A program made the translations under genes and the position numbers. From assembly GCA_029207755.1 (NCBI GenBank), contig JARCOQ010000098.1, positions 1 through 64,000 on the forward strand: 64,000 nucleotides of DNA, given 5' to 3'. The stretch is from Chamaea fasciata (lineage: Eukaryota > Chordata > Aves > Passeriformes > Sylviidae). Positions 41,746-54,300 of this stretch are shown here, piece by piece; positions within the stretch are counted from its first letter, which is position 1; each line of letters starts with the position of its first letter. Under the pieces are notes generated by a model. It saw only the letters and a list, made by a program, of their open reading frames with translations, made no database searches and was not told the DNA's origin.

Positions 41746-44154
41746 GTGTTTTGTGATTTGTGCCGTCCAGAGCAATGAGCAGTTTTATATACTGGAGGAT
41801 TTTGGCCATGGAAATCTCCATCCATGCCCAGCACATGCCCCACTTGCACTCAGGCTGGGCAAGGCAGGTGCAGATTTGGGATGGCAGCAGAGCCACACCT
41901 TGGCTGAGAACTCGCTCCAAAGGCCGCTGAGAAAACTCCGGGATTCCACGAAGCATCCAGCTCCAACCAGAGCCACCCAGGGAGGACAAATCCACCCGCC
42001 ATGCCATGGGCAGCTCTTCAGGAAGTGCTCCAAGTGTCCCTCTGAAGGTCATCCTGGAGCCCAGGAGCCAACAGGGATCCTGAGCCAGCTCCGCTGCCTT
42101 TGGCAGCACTTTGCAAACGAGCTGCAGCAAGGGGGAGGCCGCAGGGCTGTGAGTGCTGCAGGCCGGCGATGAAGGAAGGGCCATGGACACCTGTGCTGAC
42201 ATGCTCCAGAATCCACAAGGATTCTGGGGGAGAAATGGCAAGCAACAAGTTCCCACAGCCACGACAGTGATGGAAGCCCTTGCTGTGAAGTTCCCTGGAG
42301 GAACTCCCAGGGGAGTTGCTGCTGTAAGAACTAGTACCAGAAGGCACAAATGTAGTAACACTAGGAGATGGCCTCTAGGACCCACAGGCAATAGCTTAGG
42401 GAAAGATCAACTCTATATTTGATATATTCTATTGATTATGGCATATCAAAATATAGAATATGCAGCATTATATTTGATAAATTGCATCTATGATACATAT
42501 AAATATGTACCATTGAGTGCAGTTTCATAAATATTTTCATTTCATATAGATCTGATATATTCTTCCCACTTGGGGGAGTGAAGATGTACTGCTGTTGAGA
42601 ACCTTCTGCCCACACAGCAGTCAGGCCACAGGGCTGTGCGTGCACACCCACCCACCGTCCTTGTTCTTCTCGGCATCTTGGGGCTGCTGTTGGCACAGAA
42701 CTGGGATGAATTGAACTCGACACACCTGTCCATGTCCAGCCTGTCATCAACGCTGATGTGGCAGGGCACAACACAGAGCTCTCAAATCACTCACATTATC
42801 ATACATGCTTTCATTCCTGCTGGGGAATGGGGAACTTAGAAACACCAAAGACACAGAAAAGAGGTGGAAAAAGTTGGGATCTTTGGTACACTGCTGGTAC
42901 CCTCATGTAGGAACATTTGTTGGGTTTTTTAAGGTGATAACTTTCCAAAAACTAGCAAAGCTGCTCAGCATCGGTCACCCAGTTGTGAATGGTTTTCTTG
43001 GCTTGGCAAAACTGCAGTGTTAACTGCGGACTCCGTCCTTGGTTCAAACCACCTGCCCTGACCTGCAGACAAAAGCACCAGCACCAGCAGAAGCTACATC
43101 AGCCACTTTTCTCAAAAAGCTCTCTTCAATATGCCAGAGGAAAGGAAAACATGTCAGACAGTGTGGACTAATGACAAGACTCTGAGCAACAGTTAAAAAG
43201 CAAAGGGCCGCAGCTTCTCTGGGACACTCCTCGTGCTCCAAGGCAGCCAGGCCGCCCTGGCTGCCCGGGACCCTGCGCTCCACGGGCTCTGCAGAGCTGC
43301 ACAGCGGGGAGGCAGCCTCGGGCACCTCAGGCCCTGGGCACCAGTGGCCTTCTTGGTCTGGACGGCTGCCTCTGGGCAAATGCAGCCTGCTGGCCCTCTG
43401 CTCTTGGCCCTAGCCCAGCCTTGCAGGGCTAATCCTGCTCCCGCTCTGAAACGTGCTCAAGAGGGACTCATTTGTTTCCAGCTTTCCAGGGCATTGATTT
43501 GCACCACAAAATACTGAAGGACTAAGGCCTGAACAACAGGCCCTGAGCTAAATCTGCCCTCTGGATGACCCTTCCAACCAAACTTTCAATGGATCTGCTC
43601 CTTAACCAAGTGTTACTATCATTAGGATCTATGCATTCATTCATTGGTGAAACACATCTTTACCTTTCAGCATGAAGAAACCAGACAAGGCCACATCTGG
43701 CCTTGGTTCCTCCTTGAGCCCTGGACAGGCTCAGGGAGAAAACCAAGAGGAGAAGGAAATCAGATCTCCTGCCCCAGAAGGTCTGTCAGATTGCTCGTTC
43801 ACCACTGTCAAAGCTGGGCTACTCTCACAGTGCAGTCAGAAGCCTGGTGGCCAAGAAAGGGGGAGGCAGTGTAGGATTTCCTAGTTCCTCGCAGTGACTT
43901 TCCCGAGCTTTGCTGGGACAGCTTTCCCCACCTGATGAGTGGATCTGGATGAAGGATAAAGTAAAAAGGGTGTCTGCTGATGTATCTTTCTTAACCACTA
44001 GAGGCAACCTTTTGTACCAGTGATAAGGTGCATTGCTTACCACCTTCTTTTCTGATTTGTCTTTGCACTCCTGCATGATAGTAAATGACACTGTTGCTTC
44101 AGCTGGTGTCTGTGTCTGTGTCTGTGACTCTCCCTGTTGCAGACAGGTAAAAAA
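41746..44154. other. Intergenic region, no supported gene
   Basis: Contains a GC-rich stretch (41.8-42.4 kb) with ORFs on both strands, an AT-rich patch (42.42-42.57 kb) and mixed sequence. I recognise no domain, RNA gene or named repeat. Confidence 0.45.
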
Positions 44155-44545
44155 TGTTATTAAAGAAAGGTCTTATGGAATATGGATGAGGCCATGCTAC
44201 TTTAGCTAAGCAGCGAGCAATAGCTTGCAAGTTCCCAGTTGAAAACTGTTTAGAGAAAGAGAAGTTTGTTCACACAACTGCCTATTCTTAGGGAGAAAAA
44301 CAAGTGCATCTGCATAAATATTAGCTCTGTTCCATCAGAACCCACCAAGGAAAAATGGAAACAACCTGAAACTTAGCATATACACACAAATGACCTTCTG
44401 ACCAATAAATGAGGCAGTAAGGAAACTACCCGCCAACGGGTGTGGTGCATGAGGTCCCTGAAAACTGGACAAAAGAAGCGATGTGAATAAAGAATTTTCT
44501 TTATCTGCATGAAGGATATGGAGTCTCGGCTGATTCATTACAACA
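44155..44545 (+). repeat. Possible solo LTR
   Basis: Starts TGTTAT and ends TTACAACA, giving imperfect terminal inverted repeats. AATAAA lies about 55 bases before the end, as in an R-U5 arrangement. No target-site duplication is seen, so this is tentative. Confidence 0.35.
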
Positions 44546-45096
44546 TCTCCCCACCACCAAAACAAACACACAGCCAGTTGAGCACAAGACCTGCCTCCCT
44601 GCCAGCCCATTTCTTGGAAAACACCCGATTGCCATCTCTGCAAGTGCAATCCCCACTTTCCAACTACCTTTTCTGCAGCCAGGCGAGAAAAGTAGTCGCT
44701 CTCAGCTCCGGACACCTCCAGACACCAACTGCTTTCAGCAGTCACAAGCCTGAAATATCAACTTCCTTACTGAACCAGCCCACTGGGAGCTCACACAGGG
44801 AGGCCTTTTGTCCAAGGATACCCACACTAGAGCTCGAGGCTGGAGCAGTTTGAAATGCAACACCTCCAGAGTTTAAACCTCCCTTTATCAAATGAGAACA
44901 TACCAACCTGCCCCAAAGGGAAAGGAAAGAGAAGCTCTTCTCCCACAACAGCAAGCTCTGTGCTTCCTTTGGTTCCAGTGGAGAGTGGAGGCCATGGGCT
45001 ACTCCTCACTTTGGGAAGGAACCTTGGGAAATGGCCTGACCTGGGAGACCAGCAGAGGGAAGTTCCCCAAAAGGTATGGAAAAGGATCTCTGCAGG

Positions 45097-45168
45097 GAAA
45101 AAGAAAAAAAAAAGAAAAAAAAAAAAAAGAAAAAAAAAAAGAAAAAAAAAAAAAAAAAAAAAAAAAAA
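45097..45168 (+). repeat. Poly-A tract with few G
   Basis: 72 bases of A with isolated G, ending in more than 25 uninterrupted A. It may be the tail of a retroposed sequence, but I do not recognise the preceding DNA. Confidence 0.9.
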
Positions 45169-45885
45169 GGTTAATTGAAACTTTTCAAAAAGTTCTCAGA
45201 CAGAAATTTCTGCCCCAACATGACAACCCCAAAGTCTCTGTGGTTTTTCAGGACACATCATTTTTGTCAGTCCCCCCAAGCACAATCAGCTCCCCAACAA
45301 GACTTCAAGACTAAAGGACAAACCTTCCCCCTTCACCTCTCCACACCAGCTCTAGGGAGTCTCTGTCCACTGCAAGATCTCCTTGGTCAGTCTGCATTGG
45401 CAGGAGCTGGCTGCAGGAGGCATTTGCATTGGAAATCTCCCCAGATGGGGGGAAAAACAGAAGAAGCGATTCCTGAGGAAAGAAAATGGCAACGTCATTT
45501 GGGAAAACACCGGCATGAGCTCCCTACAAGTGAAGGCCTTTCATCCCTGGCATAAAGCAACATCCATCCATGGGGCAGCACTAGCGTTTTGATGACAATG
45601 CTGACAAAATCACTGCCCCTTCCTGCTGCTGTTGCTGACAGCGAATCATGAGAAATGTTCCAACTCTGCAAAAAACAGGCAGACATGGCGAGAAAAAAAC
45701 AGTTAGTCTGCTGAAAAGGTGGCCAAAAGAATGCTTTCTAATGTCCCCTTTTCATCCTTTCCCCAGCCAAGACAAAGCAATGGCCTTTTCCTCCGTCACC
45801 GACGGTGATCCAGGCACAGGATGCAGCGTGGGGACAGAGTCCACCATTGCTCTCAGAGCCCACCCTGCCCAGGGGCTTCCCGTGC

Positions 45886-46022
45886 CGAGCTGAACTGAGC
45901 CGAACAGAGCCGAACCGAACCGAGCCGAGCCGAGCCGAGCCGAGCCGAGCCGAGCCGAGCCGAGCCGAACCGAGCCGAGCCGAGCCGAGCCGAGCCGAGC
46001 CGAGCCGAGCCGAGCCGAGCCG
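45886..46022. repeat. (GAGCC)n pentanucleotide array
   Basis: About 25 copies of gagcc, degenerate at the left end (gagct, gaaca, gaacc) and pure to the right, finishing 39 bases before the HSF-like start codon. It lies in the promoter or 5' untranslated region of that gene. One strand is C-rich and the other G-rich. Confidence 0.95.
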
Positions 46023-46060
46023 CGGCCGTTGGTCTCCGGTCGTTGTGGCCACAGTCGGCG

Positions 46061-46729
46061 ATGGACGCCATGGCGGAGCTGCCGCTGCCCGCCGGGCTCA
46101 GCGCCGGCACCTTCCCCGCCAAGCTGTGGCGCCTGGCAAACAGCCCCCGCGTCCGCTCCGTGCGCTGGGACAGCCAGGCGCGGGGGCTGCTCATCGACCG
46201 CTCCCTCTTGGAGCGGGAGCTGCTCGGCCCGGGCGGCTCCCAGGGGCCGGCCCCGCACACCTTCCGGGCCACGCAGTTTCGCAGCTTCCTGCGCCAGCTG
46301 AACCGCTACGGCTTCCGCAAGGGGCCGGGCTGGGTTGGCGCAGCCGCGCCGGGCGATGCCGGCACCTGGCTCCACTACAGGAACCCCTGGTTTCGCCGCG
46401 ACCGCCCCGACATCCTGCTCCGCATCAGGCGCCGGAGCGCGGCCAACAGGCAGCGGCCGGCGGCGGGGCGGGAGGGGCGCAGGCGCCCGCCCTGCGGCTT
46501 CAAGCCGCTGCCCAGGGCGCAGCCGCTGCTGGACGGGCGGGACGGGCGCGCTGGCTTCAAGCCGCTGCCCCGGTTTTTAGGTGTCCACTCCACCTCCTGT
46601 GGGCACTGCAGTCCCAGGGAGTTCTCTGGTTTGTGTGTTGCCATCAGGGGTGTGAGGGGAGCAGCGGGAGCACGGCCCCATGGGAAGGAGACAGTTTCAA
46701 AATGGACACCGGTACGAAATGGGGGGTGA
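46061..46729 (+). CDS. HSF5-like: HSF5-like heat-shock-factor DNA-binding domain protein
   Basis: 222 codons from ATG 46,061 (a second ATG is at 46,070) to TGA 46,727. Residues about 17-130 form an HSF-type winged-helix DNA-binding domain: FPAKLWRLANSP at its start, then an RWD/LLIDRSLL segment, then the recognition-helix region FRSFLRQLNRYGFRK and a late WLHYRNPWFRR strand. The sequence looks most like HSF5 rather than HSF1-4. The tail is Arg/Pro/Gly-rich with two GFKPLPR copies. There is no leucine-zipper trimerisation domain, so it is either truncated (HSF5 is about three times longer) or exon 1 of a spliced gene: GTGAGG at about 46,726 is a possible donor. Very GC-rich, with a GAGCC array immediately upstream. 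Confidence 0.75.
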   Translation: MDAMAELPLPAGLSAGTFPAKLWRLANSPRVRSVRWDSQARGLLIDRSLLERELLGPGGSQGPAPHTFRATQFRSFLRQLNRYGFRKGPGWVGAAAPGDAGTWLHYRNPWFRRDRPDILLRIRRRSAANRQRPAAGREGRRRPPCGFKPLPRAQPLLDGRDGRAGFKPLPRFLGVHSTSCGHCSPREFSGLCVAIRGVRGAAGARPHGKETVSKWTPVRNGG

Positions 46730-47040
46730 GGGAGAGCGGTAAAGGTATACAAATGAACTTATTCACATGCAAACTTGGAACAATAACGGATACAAATGGA
46801 TAAGTCTTTAAATATGTCTTTAACCTAGTAAACGTGGAACAGTAACTTACGCCCCTACGGAATGGGACATGAGCAACTACGAGCATTAACAAGGGTACAG
46901 GTGTGACGTAGCATTAACAATTGATACAAACATTTACAACACGGAACACTGTGATTACTTAAGTAGACACTTTATATGAACCTTCTGTTTCGAGATTTTA
47001 GTCCCCATAAAACCCCAACAAGCTCAAGGTCCATTTATAA
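46730..47040. other. HSF-like gene downstream sequence
   Basis: AT-rich with no recognised exon or repeat. It could be intron or 3' flank of the HSF-like gene. Confidence 0.4.
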
Positions 47041-47998
47041 TAAAAAAAAAGGGTAGTCAAGCTTCCAGGACTGCAGACACATGGAAATGAGACCCCCAAA
47101 AACAAACACAAAGTCCTTTTGTCGGATAAAAAAGGGTAGTCAAGCTTCTAGGACTGCAGACACATGGAGGTGAGACCACCCCTAAACAGGCTGAAGGTCC
47201 ATTTGTAGGAGAAAAATGGGTAGTCAAGCTTCCAGGACTGCAGACACACTGAAGTGAGATCCCCAACAAGAAGCTCAAGGTCCATTTGTAGGAGAAAAAC
47301 GGGGAGCAAAACTTCCAGGGTGTTCTCACTTTGATGTCTCTGCAGTTCAGGAGGTTTGACTATCCTTTTTTTCTCCAAAAATTGGACCTTGAGCTTGTTT
47401 GGGGTGGTCTCACTTCCATGTGTCTGCAATCCTAAAACCTGACTACTTGATGTTTTCCTACAATAAGCCTTAAACTTGTTTAGGGGGGGGTCTCCCTTCC
47501 ATATGTCTGCAGTCCTAGAAGCTTGACTACCCTTTTTTCTCCAAAAATTGGACCTTGAGCTTGTTTGGGGTGGTCTCACCTCCATGTGTCTGCAGTCCTG
47601 GAAGCTTGACTACCCTTTTTTCTCATACAAATGGACCTTGAGCTTTTTTTTGGGGGGGTGTCGCTTTTCTCTATCTGCAGTCCTGGAAGCTTGACTACCA
47701 TTTTTTCATTTGTAAATTGACCATAAGCTTGTTGACAGCAGACTCATGAAAGTGCCACCCCTCTAAGAAGCTGCAGGTGCAATTTTTAGAGAAAAAAGGG
47801 TGGTCAAGCTTCCAGGACTGCAGACAAATGGAAGTTAGACTGCCAAAAAGAAGCTCAAGGTCCATTTGTAGGAGATAAAAGGGTAGTCAAACGTTCAGGA
47901 CTGCAGACACGTGGAAGTGAGACCACCCCCAAACAAGCTCAAGGTGTATTCATAGGAGAAAAAAGGGTACTCAAGCTTCCAGGACTGCAGACACATCC
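47041..47998. repeat. 83-bp minisatellite with internal inversion
   Basis: Units contain gggtagtcaagcttccagga, then ctgcagacacatgg, then a tract including aagctcaaggtccatttgta, with an 83-84-bp period. Plus-oriented copies start at 47,051, 47,134 and 47,218. About five reverse-complement copies fill 47,330-47,745. Plus copies resume at 47,798, 47,881 and 47,965. ORFs here are repeat artefacts. Confidence 0.92.
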
Positions 47999-48056
47999 AA
48001 GTGGGTTGCTGCATGAGCCAGTGTTTTTTGGTTTGCTTGTTTTTCTTTTATTTTCC

Positions 48057-48061
<5 letters not shown>

Positions 48062-48135
<74 letters not shown>
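48062..48135. repeat. Uninterrupted poly-T tract (74 T)
   Basis: 74 consecutive T flanked by cctcc-type pyrimidine sequence on both sides. The Lys- or Phe-rich ORFs across it are meaningless. Confidence 0.98.
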
Positions 48136-48169
48136 CCTCCTTTTTTTTTCCCAACAACCTCCTGGAGTG

Positions 48170-48302
48170 CTACAGGAAAAGGGCAGAATTGCTGGACAGT
48201 GCCCAGTCAAAACGGGACCTGGGGATGCTCGTTACAGCAGCTGAACATGATCCAGCATTGTGCCTTTGTGGCTACAAAGGCCAACAGACTTTTGCAAATA
48301 TT
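48170..48302 (+). mobile_element. CR1 LINE fragment (internal 3' ORF part)
   Basis: The gacctggggatgctcg..agcagctgaacatgatccagcattgtgcc..ggctacaaaggccaac stretch matches the late ORF2 region of CR1, diverged and without an open frame. The poly-T tract just before it may be unrelated. Confidence 0.7.
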
Positions 48303-51300
48303 AAGAATATGCTAAATTTTGTTCAGAAAACATTTCCTTCCAAGTCAATATCAATTAAAATGTAACACTGTTAAGCAACTTTTGAAAAGCTGTAACTAAA
48401 GCTCCCACGGTTTTATTACTTTTTATTACTGAGCTTTTAACAGAGCTGTTCCAACATTCCGTAAGTTTTTGCCCGAGATTTTATCTTGCCTTCATTCACA
48501 TGGAATGAAATTCAGGAGGATCAGAAGTTGTTCCACGAGTCACAGAAAGGCCACTATTCCCAAAGGAGTGCAGAGTTTTTAGGTTGCTTCTCATGTACCC
48601 CCAGGAAATATGCAAGAGTCTGGTTTAATAAGCCAGAGCATTAACTAGAAGCATGACATGTAAGATTTGATCTCTTCCCCTTTCCCTCCTCCTACATTTG
48701 ACAGTCTGGAACTGGGAGAGTGGCAGGGTTGCCCTCTTTAAAGTTTCACTGAAATGAAGTATACAAAACAAGCTCCCATTTTTATGAAATCACATTTCCC
48801 CACTCCAGATAAATCCTGTTTCACCAGAAAACCTCTGCTCAGCTCCTTTTGTACATCCATTCTATGGGATATCTGCTTTCTGGTCCAGAAGCACTCTGGA
48901 CTGATGAGGTAAAACAGGTAAGAGAAGAGATCACAAAGACGTAGTAAAGGAAGACCTTCCCAACCCATTTGAAGAGTTAGACAGAACTAACAGCATCTCC
49001 CACGTGAGCATCAATTAAGAAGTGACAAAGGGACAACACCTGAAAAAAAGCCTTCAGCAGACTTTGCCTGTCAGCTCCATCAGCCTCACTAACATCATTT
49101 TCATAAGGAGGACAATTTGTGTTCAAGGTTGCTTCCTGAACTCACTTCTCCAAACTGTCTGACCTGCAAAGGTGATGGCTTTGTTGTCACTGACCGCACC
49201 AACTGTCCTGATGGATCACTAAGCTCTCCAGCAGCTTCTCAGTATTTTGTAATAGGCACAGAAATGGCAAAGCAAATAAACTACAATAAAAAATTTAAAA
49301 CAAACAAAAAACCCACAAACAAACCATGGAGAGTCTTTGAACTTCAAAAAAACAGAAGGCAAATTGTTGTTAAAAAACCATAGCAAGCACCCAGGGCCAA
49401 CCAAACTAATGCTTAGGAAAGCTTACAGAGTCTAAAACACAGTATTATTCTGCCTTCCTAATTCAGTGATAGAGTCAAAGTTTCTATTTGACATATCCCA
49501 CATAATCGCACTCAATTGTAGCACTGCCATTCAACAGAAGCCAAGGATCCAGAAATGGAAAGAATTGCCCAATGTGGTATATTCAAGAATCTCTCCTTAA
49601 TATTGAACCAGATCCATGGCCTATGTTCTCATCACTTATGCCATGTGTTATACAATGCACTTAGGCTTAGGAAGTATTATCAGGACAGCTCTAAAAGTAG
49701 TATTTCTGAAAAGAAAGGGAAGAAGATTAAGACAAAAAGAACGTCTCTTCCAGGTGTTCCCAAACAGGGCCCAGCTCTTCTGACAGACACTTCAGTTGGC
49801 TGCCTTTACCTTGGTTTGGTTTTTAAGCAGAGATACTCATTCCAAGCTCTTCACTTCCCTCTAGCTCCAAATAATTTTTTCATTAGTGAACGGGACATTA
49901 TTTTTTATGCAAATCAAAGGCCCAAAGGAGTTTATTTTATCACCAATACTTCTATCTGTACAACAGGTATAAAGAGAGCAGTACATCCACCCTAAACCTA
50001 TCATCAAGGTATCCTGCTGTGCTGCTGATCAATGATACTCTCTCCAGTTCTGCCTCTCAAACAACACAGGGAAGAGTATTCCCAACAAGCTGAACTTTTT
50101 CAGGAGTAAAGTTGTCCTATTCCTTCCAATAATGAACTCTGGATCCCTGGTGAGTAACTCACATTTAACCGGCAGCATTCTGGGCTGCTCCTATTAACTG
50201 CAACAGCCTGGACAGCTTGAACCTCAACAAAACGTGCAGTAAACGACTGAGCTAATTTAACCTCATTAATCCTCAAACCAATAGAATAATTTGATGTCCA
50301 CACAGCAGCTTGTGTGCCGCCTCCAACATAAACACGGCCCTGCAGGAAATCCACACCAAAAATGTGCTGCAGCCCTGCTGCCAGAGCTACCGGGGCTGGG
50401 AGAATCACTGCACAGTCTCCGAGCCCCCTCGCCAGCTGCACAGCATGGGTCACACGCTTTGTTTGTTCTTGTTAACAGTCAGGGGTTGTTTCCAACCTGG
50501 ATGTATCCTGACATCTCCCCAGTGCCGCAGTTTTATGGAGGAGGCTCCATTTTATCTGTAAACTGTTTACCTCCAGTTTCGACGTGAACACAAAAAGCAT
50601 TGCTAGGAGAGGCAAACACAGAAAACCAAGCAGCACTGGCACTTCTCAGGCAGATACTTAGCTGGATTTAAGCTCCCTATTAATCATTAATTACAGCAGC
50701 ATTTCAAAAATTTAGGTTTTGAAATAATTTCAGCACTACTTAATCACAAAGGATGTAAGGTGTCCCTGAATATTTAGGAACATCTACTTTCAGGGAGGCA
50801 TTTTAAGAAATGTTCTTTATATATAAACTATTTGTTATTTAAATTACTGCTGAAAGCCAAGTGCTTTATTTTGTTCAATACAACACATTTAAAACAATAA
50901 CATGAGATTTTAATAGCAAAATCACCTAGCCCACAAAACACTGTTCTATGCTGACTAGGGTGGCAAAACAAGGGTAGTTTCTAAACACAGAAAAATAAAT
51001 TTTAAAAAAGGATTTTTCTAAGCATGTAAATGCAGGTCTTGGTACCACATACAAGAACTTCACTTGCAAAGGAACTTGGTCTTGCTAGAGTTTTAAGTAC
51101 GGTGGTTTTTTATCAGACCTGGCCTCGCTCATGCTTTGTGCCACTTGTAAAATGGAACAGGGCATTTTAGGAAAGAAGTACCTCCCTTCAACTCCTAAAA
51201 GCTGTGACTGAAGCCTGTTAAGTTTCAGTAGCGTTTCAAATATACCAGGGCATCCTCAGCTTTACCTTCTTTATAGGACAAGGTCCAGAAACCCACTGGC

Positions 51301-54300
51301 AGTTAGAGGAGCCACATAATCAGTGTTCAGCATTTCTACCAACCAAATTATCCCTGATAAATAGATACGACCTAGCATGAGAATTCACTTTTACTTCAGC
51401 ATATTAAAAGTTATTTATTTTAAGGATAAATATATATCTCTTTCACAACTACACTGCAACACAGACACGAGTCCAACAACAAAACAGCAGAACAAAAATA
51501 CATCCCCCTAATATAGCATATCCACTGTTTTTTCTTCATCAGCCATACAAGATTGATGGAAACAGGAGAGATTTTCCTTCTAACACAGCAGGTTAAGCGT
51601 CTTGAGAGAAGTCAGATGTCACTATTATCTGCAAGCACACAAGAAAACGAACTCATGCCAAAGAAAGGGATAATAAAATTGAAGTCTAAATGGAAGTTGA
51701 GAGAAAAAAAAGTCCTGCTCCAACAGGTTAATCTCTAGCTAGTTCCTCTTGTGACAAGTAGCTTTAAATAGTCATTTCACTCAAATTCTCCTACAACAAG
51801 TTTTCCTTGGAAATGAAACAATTTCTAGAACAAGCATAACTATCTTTGACCACACAAAACAGCATCACATTTTGAACTACTCTAGCAAAAAGTCAACTTT
51901 TTAAAAAAGATTTACTAAGAAGACAATTTGAAAAGTAACTTTACTCAGAAGTGATAGAATCAGCTGTAAATACTGGATGGGAAATTCCTGAAGAGACAAG
52001 TTTTCCCTTGGAGAGAAATTAAATAATACAGCAATTTACATTTCCCAACAACAATACTGCCTTTCTTTCCAGTTCATCCAGAAAACTCGGAGTATAAACC
52101 AATGGCACAGATTTGGCTCTTACACACACCCAACTCCCAGGACATTTTGTCACGCTCATCGTGCTGCATTCACTGGCTCTCCCAAATATTAATTGCCTTC
52201 TATCTTCGATATCTACTCGTGACTTGGGCGATTTTGCTTCAGGTTTTAATGCTTGGGATTTTTTTACACAGGACTATACACCTCAATAAATGTATCCAGG
52301 AAAGACTGGGTTTGATGCCATTTTTACAGTAGAACCCAAATTTTCAGTACTTTCTACCTACTTGTCCATTAACTCTTGATATAACAGAAAAACAATAAAA
52401 GCCATAAACCTCTTACTTTAGTAGCCTTCTGGAGGAGTAATTCAATAACTTCTTGCAAAATAAAACAGCAGCTTATAAAAATTAAAAAAAAATGTCTTCA
52501 CCACAGTAATCATTACAGCAGGGCAGATGCAACAACGATGCATTTGTTTAGTCCATCTAGACGTGGAAAAGGATTAAAACAAGTAGACAGTAGCACAAGT
52601 CACCAGCACTTATTATCTAAGCCATAAACCTAAGCGTACTTCTGTGGGAAAATTAATTACAGACATGCCGGAAATCAGATCAGTCACTATCAGGCAAAGT
52701 GAGCAGAAAATACAGCTCTGTTGTCCACTCCTGATTGAGTCGCAGGATCAAACAGCACCAAGTGCAAGTGAACTGAGGGGGAATTATTATTATGCCTTTT
52801 CATCACTGGAATCGTGCTGCCCCAGACAACCCCGACTCCTGTGTCTGGGCTAATTGCAGCCTGTTAAACCTCACAAGGAGACTGCAGCACAGCAACACCT
52901 CAGAGGGGGGAGAAAGACAGTTTAAGGAGGGAACAAGCCAATGAGAAAATCCTGTCCTACAGCTGAAGGAGAAGGAAACAGCCAAGCTAACAGGACACCT
53001 GCAGAACAAACAAGGGTCCACACCAGGCTGTGTGCACACACCCGCATGCACAGCCACACCAGCACTGCCTGCTGGAAACACCTTCCCCCATGATAAAATA
53101 TCAATGCCAAAGGTCAAAGGCTTTGAGAAAAAAAAAAAATATAAATTCAGTGATAAGGCAACTTTTCTAAATCCATTTCACAAATACTTGTTATTTCAAG
53201 CCTTAAATCACTAGTGGTAGGATAATACAGCAGACTCGGAGATGTAGATTTATGCAATTTGCAGTTACTTAAGAGAAGGGCTTGTTTATACCTGTGTATT
53301 TTCACCAAACCCAAGAACTGCAGGTGTCATTAAGCTACACTAAAAACTGCTCCCCCTTCAGAGAAATCACAGCCATGTCCTACAACTCATGCAGTCTGTT
53401 CTACCTCTAGGTCCACTAAGGATTGATTTCCAAACTGTGTCACAACTTCAGGATGACACAGAATCCAAGTATTACCAATAAATAAATAACAAAAGCTCTT
53501 TTTTTGAAGATGAGACACTAATTTACCAGCACATAATTGTAACTGAGCTGTTACATACTCCAGCTGAAACACTCCTGGTTTGATGTTGGTAGAAGACATT
53601 CACTGCATATGAAGCTTTACGCATCACATTGAACTAATTTAATTGTAGGTGAGCAATTCTCTCAAGTTCTGACTGAACTTCCCTATTGATCAGTTATTTC
53701 TCCTTAAAAAATATACACCTGAATTTTACTCTCCCTCCCAACTCCCATAAAGAGGAGTGGACTAAAACTGGTTATAAAATGTTAGTAAGTGTGCCAGCCA
53801 GCAAGTATCCGAGTGGCTTAATCATTAAAGCTGCCGTTCATTTCCACTAACCACGTGGATGCTTTCAAATGTCTCAGTCCCAACCAGAAACTGTAATATT
53901 TTTACAGACCACAGGCAAGCAAGATGGAAAATTACCTGCTGTACACTATGTTTATGCACGTGAACATGGATGACATTGGGCATAACAACGGCAATTCTGT
54001 AGTTGGATGTCCTTTCTGCTTGTTCAGTGTACTCTACACAGCTGCCTTACAAACATGTCAATGTAGGGTAGCAGTTAGGTTTAAAATCAGTTGCAACATG
54101 GCTTAAGGAACGAGTTATTTTTGTAATCCAAACTCACTGGGATCCACGTTTGTAAGGATTTCACAGAAAACCAGACAAGTGTATCTGCACATCAGCAGCT
54201 CCACAGCACAAACTGTGAGGAACAAAGGCCAGTGGCTGCTCAGGGACTCTTCCCATGAGGCAGCTGATGCACAGGAGCTGCTCTGTGTAGAGTGTGATGA

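Noticed and set aside
41651..42391. 246-codon minus-strand ORF with a signal-peptide-like start
   Set aside because: The hydrophobic start is Leu/Val from a GC-rich strand; the rest is low-quality sequence overlapping equal ORFs on the other strand, with no recognisable family.
45752..46375. Ala/Arg/Gly/Ser/Leu repeat ORFs
   Set aside because: Frames of the GAGCC array; the genuine frame is the HSF-like one downstream.
47939..48365. Poly-Lys and poly-Phe ORFs
   Set aside because: Translation of the 74-T homopolymer.
50100..50453. 117-codon minus-strand ORF with VGGGTQAAVW
   Set aside because: One plausible acceptor but no donor and no recognisable domain; likely chance.
53527..53602. Possible exon (peptide ending QLEYVTAQLQLCAG)
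   Set aside because: The attractive frame has a stop directly before it at the best acceptor and the alternative acceptor is weak; too little to support.
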